A stretch of DNA of 16,524 bases, taken from PALSA-1004 sp947474275. GTDB taxonomy: Bacteria; Pseudomonadota; Gammaproteobacteria; Burkholderiales; SG8-41. This document shows, piece by piece, positions 13,119 through 16,524 of the stretch (positions are counted from its first letter, which is position 1; every line of letters starts with the position of its first letter). The stretch lies in contig CANJHY010000106.1 in the NCBI GenBank assembly GCA_947474275.1, forward strand, positions 1 to 16,524. Reading direction: 5' to 3'. Both the position numbers and the translations under genes were made by a program. The notes below the pieces were generated by a model. The model was not told the DNA's origin, ran no database searches, and saw nothing but the letters and a program-made list of their open reading frames with translations.

Positions 13119-14006
13119 TTAAGCCGCCGCGCGCGCGGGGCGCAAATCCGCCACGCCGTCGGCGTCGGTCGCCGATATGGTGGTGCGCACCATGTGCCGC
13201 GGGTGCAGGTTGTCGGGCCACGGCCGCCCGCGATGCAAGGTTGCGCGGTTGTCCCACATCACGACGTCGCCGACCTGCCAGCGATGCAGATACGTGTATT
13301 CCGGCCGCGTCGCGTCGGCGATCAACCGTTCGACCAGCAGCAGCGCTTCGTCTTTAGCCATGCCTTCGATGCCGGAAGTGTGCGACGCCACGTATAGCGA
13401 TGGACGCTGATTGACCGGATTCACCCAGCGCATGCGCCAGCACACGGGTGGCATGGTCGAGCGTTCGCGCTCGGATGCGAGCTGCGGTGCGATCTTGCCG
13501 CGCGAATGCGTGTAATCGTGCCATGCGCAGGAGGCGGCGAGCTTCATGCGCTGCGCTTCGGGCAGGCGCTCCCATGCGCGCCGCATCGAAGTAAATTCCG
13601 TTTCGCCGCCCTGCGGCGGCACGATGCGCGCGGAGAGCACGGACGCCAGCGCCGGCGGCACCTTGAACGAGCTGTCGGTGTGCCACAACTGGTTGGCGCG
13701 TGCGCGCAGCGCTTCCTTGTGGCCGGGCGGCACCAGCCGGCCGGTCGCGCGGTCAATGTTGGTGAGTATGGAAAACGGCGTGCCTTCGCCGAGCGAGGCG
13801 GCCTTGGCGATTTCGAGCGGGCCGAAGCGCTGTGAGTAGGCGACCTGCAGTTCATCGGTGATCGGCTGATTGCGAAACAGCAATACCGAGTGTTCCTCGA
13901 ACGCGGCGCGCACCGCGGCGTAGACGTCGTCGCGCGCCGCCACGTCGGCGAGCCCCGCGCCGCGAACTTCGGCGAAAAAGCCCGGTCCCAGTGGAATTAT
14001 CTCCAT
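13119..14006 (-). CDS. TauD/TfdA-family Fe(II)/2-oxoglutarate dioxygenase
   Basis: A 295-residue protein. Start ATG 14006 (MEIIPLGPGFFAEV) is supported by gaggagaaag 3-4 nt upstream; an ATG at 14039 would add 11 residues across that site and is rejected. Iron ligands are H109 and D111 in LWHTDSSF, and H258 in DNRATLHRGRPW. R270 and R274 in HPRHMVRTTIS provide the 2-oxoglutarate-binding arginines seen in TauD and TfdA. Other family segments are VLLFRNQPITDELQVAYSQRFGPLE and QGGETEFTSMRRAWERLP. The family couples 2-oxoglutarate decarboxylation to hydroxylation of taurine, alkylsulfates, 2,4-D or other small acids. Substrate cannot be chosen from sequence: no taurine transporter or other sulfonate gene is nearby. 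It is followed at 33 nt by the DUF6498-like gene and lies divergent from the HD hydrolase. Confidence 0.93.
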   Translation of the reverse strand: MEIIPLGPGFFAEVRGAGLADVAARDDVYAAVRAAFEEHSVLLFRNQPITDELQVAYSQRFGPLEIAKAASLGEGTPFSILTNIDRATGRLVPPGHKEALRARANQLWHTDSSFKVPPALASVLSARIVPPQGGETEFTSMRRAWERLPEAQRMKLAASCAWHDYTHSRGKIAPQLASERERSTMPPVCWRMRWVNPVNQRPSLYVASHTSGIEGMAKDEALLLVERLIADATRPEYTYLHRWQVGDVVMWDNRATLHRGRPWPDNLHPRHMVRTTISATDADGVADLRPARAAA

Positions 14007-14108
14007 CAACTTTCTCCTCGCCGCATGCTGACCCGGCAAGTATATCGTTCCGGCCTGCGCCCTGTCGCGGCGCGCCGCGCCGTATTTCCTGCTAGCATGC
14101 GACCTCTT
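14007..14108. promoter_or_regulatory. Divergent promoter region between the TauD-family and HD-hydrolase genes
   Basis: A 102-nt gap between oppositely transcribed genes. It holds the dioxygenase ribosome-binding site (14010-14020 on the minus strand) and presumably both promoters. A GC-rich cggcgcgccgcgccg stretch is present but no clear operator or -10 box was identified. Confidence 0.4.
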
Positions 14109-14642
14109 ATGGGCCTAGACCTCGTGCAAGTGACCCGCGCGCTCGATTACGCCGCGAAAAAACACGTCAGCCAGCGCCGCAAAGGCGAAGCGCAGGAGCC
14201 GTACATCAATCACCTCGCCGAAGTCGCGCAATTGCTGGCCGAAGCGACGGTCGGTGAAGACACCAATCTCGTTATTGCCGGCCTCCTGCACGACTGTATC
14301 GAAGACCAGGGCGTCACTTACGAGGAACTGGTCGGCACCTTCGGCGCCGACGTCGCCGGTATCGTGCGCGACGTCACCGACGACAAGTCGCTGCTGAAAG
14401 CCGAGCGCAAACGGCTGCAGGTCGAGCATGCGCCGCACGCATCGGCGCGCGCGCGCATGCTGAAAATCGCCGACAAGACTTCCAATCTGCGCGCCATGCT
14501 CGTCAGCCCGCCGAGCGGCTGGGACGAGCAGCGCAAGCGCGATTATTTCGCGTGGGCGCTGGCGGTCGTTGCCGGCTGCCGCAGTGTGAGCCCTTTTCTC
14601 GAAGCGAAATTCGACGAAGCGTACCGCAACGGGCAGAAATAA
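14109..14642 (+). CDS. Stand-alone (p)ppGpp hydrolase-like HD-domain protein (MESH1/RelA-SpoT hydrolase type)
   Basis: A 177-residue protein that is entirely one HD domain, with no synthetase, TGS or ACT part. From ATG 14109 the metal and catalytic residues fall at H35 (YINHLAEVA), H61-D62 and E65-D66 (LLHDCIEDQ), D122 and N126 (KIADKTSNLRAM). These are the same numbers as recalled for human MESH1 (179 residues), which strongly supports this start and function. It should remove the 3' pyrophosphate from ppGpp, or act on a related nucleotide such as NADPH as reported for MESH1. An in-frame ATG at 14097 is an alternative; no clear ribosome-binding site is visible for either. A probable terminator follows at 14692-14720. 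It is divergent from the TauD-family gene. Confidence 0.9.
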   Translation: MGLDLVQVTRALDYAAKKHVSQRRKGEAQEPYINHLAEVAQLLAEATVGEDTNLVIAGLLHDCIEDQGVTYEELVGTFGADVAGIVRDVTDDKSLLKAERKRLQVEHAPHASARARMLKIADKTSNLRAMLVSPPSGWDEQRKRDYFAWALAVVAGCRSVSPFLEAKFDEAYRNGQK

Positions 14643-14660
14643 TCCGGGCCTGCCCCCATC

Positions 14661-14757
14661 CCACGAGCCCCCTCGCCGCTGCGCTTGCTCTCCCCCCTCT
14701 TTTAAGGGAAGGGGGTTTTTCCCTCCTCCGTTTACAGAGAAGGGCTAGGGAGGGGGC
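14661..14757. repeat. C-rich / G-rich intergenic palindromic repeat
   Basis: The region alternates C-rich and G-rich blocks: ccccctcgccgctgcgcttgc, then ctcccccctc / gggaaggggg, then ccctcc at 14721-14726 against ggaggg at 14749-14754. This pattern of opposed blocks is commonly seen between genes in proteobacteria. It includes the terminator-like stem and does not overlap a gene. No second copy occurs in this window. Confidence 0.5.
14692..14720 (+). terminator. Probable intrinsic terminator of the HD-hydrolase gene
   Basis: A cccccc run followed by tcttttaagggaa and ggggg forms a stem of about six pairs, directly followed by ttttt (14716-14720). It lies 50 nt after the hydrolase stop codon and in the correct orientation. 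Confidence 0.6.
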
Positions 14758-14848
14758 ACGCGGTGCTCGCCGGCAAATGCAATCGACTGGACGAAACCCG
14801 CGTGATGGCGGTATGTTCTGGATATAACTGAGCCGCAAGGGGGAAACC

Positions 14849-16198
14849 ATGTCGCACATACTGTATCGTGAAAGCCTCAATCGCACTCTGCCGGTCGCGG
14901 TGGCGGGCGACGGTCCTTACATCATCGACGCCGCGGGCAAGCGCTATATCGACGGGTCCGGCGGCGCCGCGGTGTCATGCCTCGGTCACAGCAATGAAGC
15001 GGTGCGCAAGGCGATCCGCGAACAGGCCGATCAACTCGCGTTCGCGCATTCGCGCTTTTTCACGACCGAGGCCGCGGAAAAACTCGCGGACGATCTCGTC
15101 AACGGCGCACCTGGTGAACTCAATAAAGTGTGGCTCACCTGCGGCGGCTCCGAAGCGGTCGAAGCGGCATTGAAGCTCACGCGCCAGTATTTCGTCGAGA
15201 GCGGGCAGCCGCAAAGAAAATTCGTGATCGCGCGCCGCCAGAGCTATCACGGCAACACGTTCGGCGCGTTGTCGGCGAGCGGCAATATCTGGCGCCGCCG
15301 CCAGTTCGAGCCGGTGCTGATCAGCTCGATGCAGCACATCTCGCCGTGTTACGCCTACCGTTACAAGGGCGCCGACGAAAGCGCGGAAGCGTACGGCCTG
15401 CGCATGGCGAACGAGCTCGAAGCGAAAATTCTCGAACTCGGGCGCGACAATGTGGCGGCGTTCATCGCCGAGACGGTGGTCGGCGCAACGTTGGGCGCGG
15501 TGACCGCGACGCCGGGCTACTTCAAGCGCATCCGCGAAATCTGCGACCAGTATGGCGTGTTGCTGATCCTCGACGAAGTCATGTGCGGCATGGGGCGCAC
15601 CGGCACGCGCTATGCGTGCGAGCAGGAAGGCATAGCGCCCGACATGCTGACGGTAGCCAAGGGGCTGGGCGCGGGCTACCAGCCGATAGGCGCGCTGCTC
15701 ATCGCCGAAAAAATACACCGCGCGATCGAGCGCGGCAGCGACGTCGTGATGCACGGCCATACGTACACCGGCCACCCGGTCGTGTGCGCGGCAGCGCTTG
15801 CCACGCAAAACGAAATCCGCAAACACGATCTGCTGGCCAACGTGAAGCGGCAGGGCGAGGCCTTGCACGCCGCGCTGGTCGACCGCTTCGGCAAGCATCC
15901 CAACGTCGGTGACATCCGCGGCCGCGGTCTTTTCATGGCGCTCGAATTCGTCGCCGATCGCCGCACCAAACAACCGTTCGATCCCGCGCTCAAGATCAAC
16001 GCGAAGATCAAGGATGTCGGCATGGAAAACGGTCTGATCTGCTATCCGGGCGGCGGCATCGTCGACGGCAAGAGCGGCGACCACGCGATGATCGCGCCGT
16101 CTTACATCGTAGAAGCTGCGCACATCGCCGAAATCGTCGACAAGCTCGGCCGCACGGTCGATGCGGTGCTGCGTGACGCAATGATGAAGGCGGCATAA
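14849..16198 (+). CDS. Class III (fold type I) PLP-dependent aminotransferase
   Basis: A 449-residue full-length enzyme with a gggggaaa ribosome-binding site just before ATG 14849. Class III features: N-terminal YIIDAAGKRYIDGSGGAAV, CGGSEAVEAALKL (phosphate-binding), RRQSYHGNTFGALSAS, ILDEVMCGMGRTG with D242 to bind the PLP pyridine nitrogen, LTVAKGLGAGYQPIGA with K271 as the Schiff-base lysine, and GHTYTGHPVVCAAALA. The family includes omega-amino acid:pyruvate, beta-alanine and acetylornithine transaminases. This sequence is of the type often labelled 'aspartate aminotransferase family', which does not mean aspartate is the substrate. It stands alone between a terminator region and repeat copy 4, probably with its own promoter in the 206-nt gap upstream. 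The gap to the next reading frame is 242 nt. Confidence 0.95.
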   Translation: MSHILYRESLNRTLPVAVAGDGPYIIDAAGKRYIDGSGGAAVSCLGHSNEAVRKAIREQADQLAFAHSRFFTTEAAEKLADDLVNGAPGELNKVWLTCGGSEAVEAALKLTRQYFVESGQPQRKFVIARRQSYHGNTFGALSASGNIWRRRQFEPVLISSMQHISPCYAYRYKGADESAEAYGLRMANELEAKILELGRDNVAAFIAETVVGATLGAVTATPGYFKRIREICDQYGVLLILDEVMCGMGRTGTRYACEQEGIAPDMLTVAKGLGAGYQPIGALLIAEKIHRAIERGSDVVMHGHTYTGHPVVCAAALATQNEIRKHDLLANVKRQGEALHAALVDRFGKHPNVGDIRGRGLFMALEFVADRRTKQPFDPALKINAKIKDVGMENGLICYPGGGIVDGKSGDHAMIAPSYIVEAAHIAEIVDKLGRTVDAVLRDAMMKAA

Positions 16199-16230
16199 AA
16201 ACTGCCGCGAGAGCGTAAAAGCGGCTTGAT

Positions 16231-16424
16231 GTAGAAGCGGTCTCAAAACTATTTGGAACCGCCGATAAACGCGGATGAACGCAGATGAGTTTGAGAAGAC
16301 CCGGCGTTGGTTTGGCGCCAGATCTGGAATTATATCGGCGTAAATCTGCGTACCCCTCAAGGGGGTATTAAAAAGAATGGTTCTTCGACGAATCTGCGGT
16401 GATTTTTTCTTCAAGCGATGCTCA
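16231..16424 (+). repeat. Intergenic palindromic element, copy 4 (with hairpin module, degenerate right end)
   Basis: The left end, tagaagcggtctcaaaa followed by tttggaaccgccgat, aligns with the left end of copy 3. It is followed by gataaacgcggatgaacgcagat units, then a 56-nt block (16323-16378) matching copy 3 at 54 positions, including the hairpin module at 16352-16378. The right arm is weaker (gaatctgcggtgattttttc) and no tctcaaaa-type outer arm is found; the end near 16424 is a guess. It begins 33 nt after the aminotransferase stop codon. Confidence 0.75.
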
Positions 16425-16440
16425 TATCTAACTTGCCACA

Positions 16441-16524
16441 ATGAAACAAGATTCTTACGCGGTAATTGGCAAAGCTCCTAAAGCCACGGGCATTTGCCTT
16501 GATGAGCTGGATGGCACTGTTAAA
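16441..16524 (+). CDS. Unrecognised reading frame, first 28 codons only (runs off the right edge)
   Basis: An ATG at 16441 opens a frame with no stop to the end of the window; it encodes MKQDSYAVIGKAPKATGICL and eight more residues. It is richer in A and T than the other genes here, hinting at different codon use. No ribosome-binding site is visible in the bases before it (catatctaacttgccaca). There is too little to name a family, and it may be a chance frame. Confidence 0.35.
   Translation, partial: MKQDSYAVIGKAPKATGICLDELDGTVK

Noticed and set aside
13119..14006. Taurine dioxygenase (tauD) as a specific call
   Set aside because: The active-site layout defines the superfamily only, and no tauABC or other sulfonate gene is nearby, so a specific symbol is not justified.
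14975..16441. Long minus-strand open frame (488 residues)
   Set aside because: Antisense to the aminotransferase, which has a complete PLP-binding motif set and a good ribosome-binding site; the shadow has the His/Arg-rich composition of a reversed frame.

Overview
The window looks like a chromosomal stretch from a GC-rich proteobacterium, most probably a betaproteobacterium of the Burkholderiales type. That is an inference from gene content: an orphan Bug/TctC solute-binding receptor, a D-aminoacylase-type amidohydrolase, two different Fe(II)/2-oxoglutarate dioxygenases, and betaproteobacterial-looking pdxH and rlmJ. No rRNA, tRNA, phage, integrase, transposase or CRISPR array was seen. No protein-coding operon here looks like a new defence or mobile system. 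The most unusual structure is a family of short palindromic elements lying between the genes.

Layout. From about 9878 leftwards to 1 nearly everything is on the minus strand. In order of transcription: a membrane-bound diguanylate cyclase translationally coupled (ATGA overlap) to a type I membrane protein of unknown function; an EctD-like phytanoyl-CoA dioxygenase family protein; a 983-residue exported VIT-VWA-TPR-DUF2135 protein; an NnrU-family membrane protein; pyridoxamine-phosphate oxidase (pdxH); a Bug receptor; and an N-acyl-D-amino-acid deacylase that runs off the left edge about 15 residues short of its usual end.

From 10090 to 11173 the plus strand carries a small basic 49-59 residue protein and the 23S rRNA methyltransferase gene rlmJ, whose catalytic tetrapeptide reads DSSF in place of DPPY. 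Convergent to it is a small exported protein. Further right on the minus strand lie an orphan PIN-domain protein, a DUF6498-like membrane protein and a TauD/TfdA dioxygenase. Divergent from the dioxygenase, on the plus strand, are a stand-alone MESH1-like (p)ppGpp hydrolase, a GC-rich palindromic terminator region, a class III aminotransferase, and the first 28 codons of an unrecognised reading frame.

Repeats. Four related intergenic elements (about 1441-1560, 7040-7204, 12204-12390, 16231-16424) share inward-facing aaccgccgat / atcggcggtt arms and internal runs of gat-n-aacgc-n-gat units. The second and third also share outer tctcaaaa arms and lie in opposite orientation. Two copies carry an extra 27-28 bp hairpin module that is precisely absent from a third. 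All four lie next to gene 3' ends, and two overlap the stop codon of the neighbouring gene. They behave like a MITE or REP-type family.

Metabolic reading (inference). The Bug receptor, the D-aminoacylase, the class III aminotransferase and the two dioxygenases fit scavenging of amino-acid-like or organic-acid substrates. They are not in one operon, so a shared pathway is not established.
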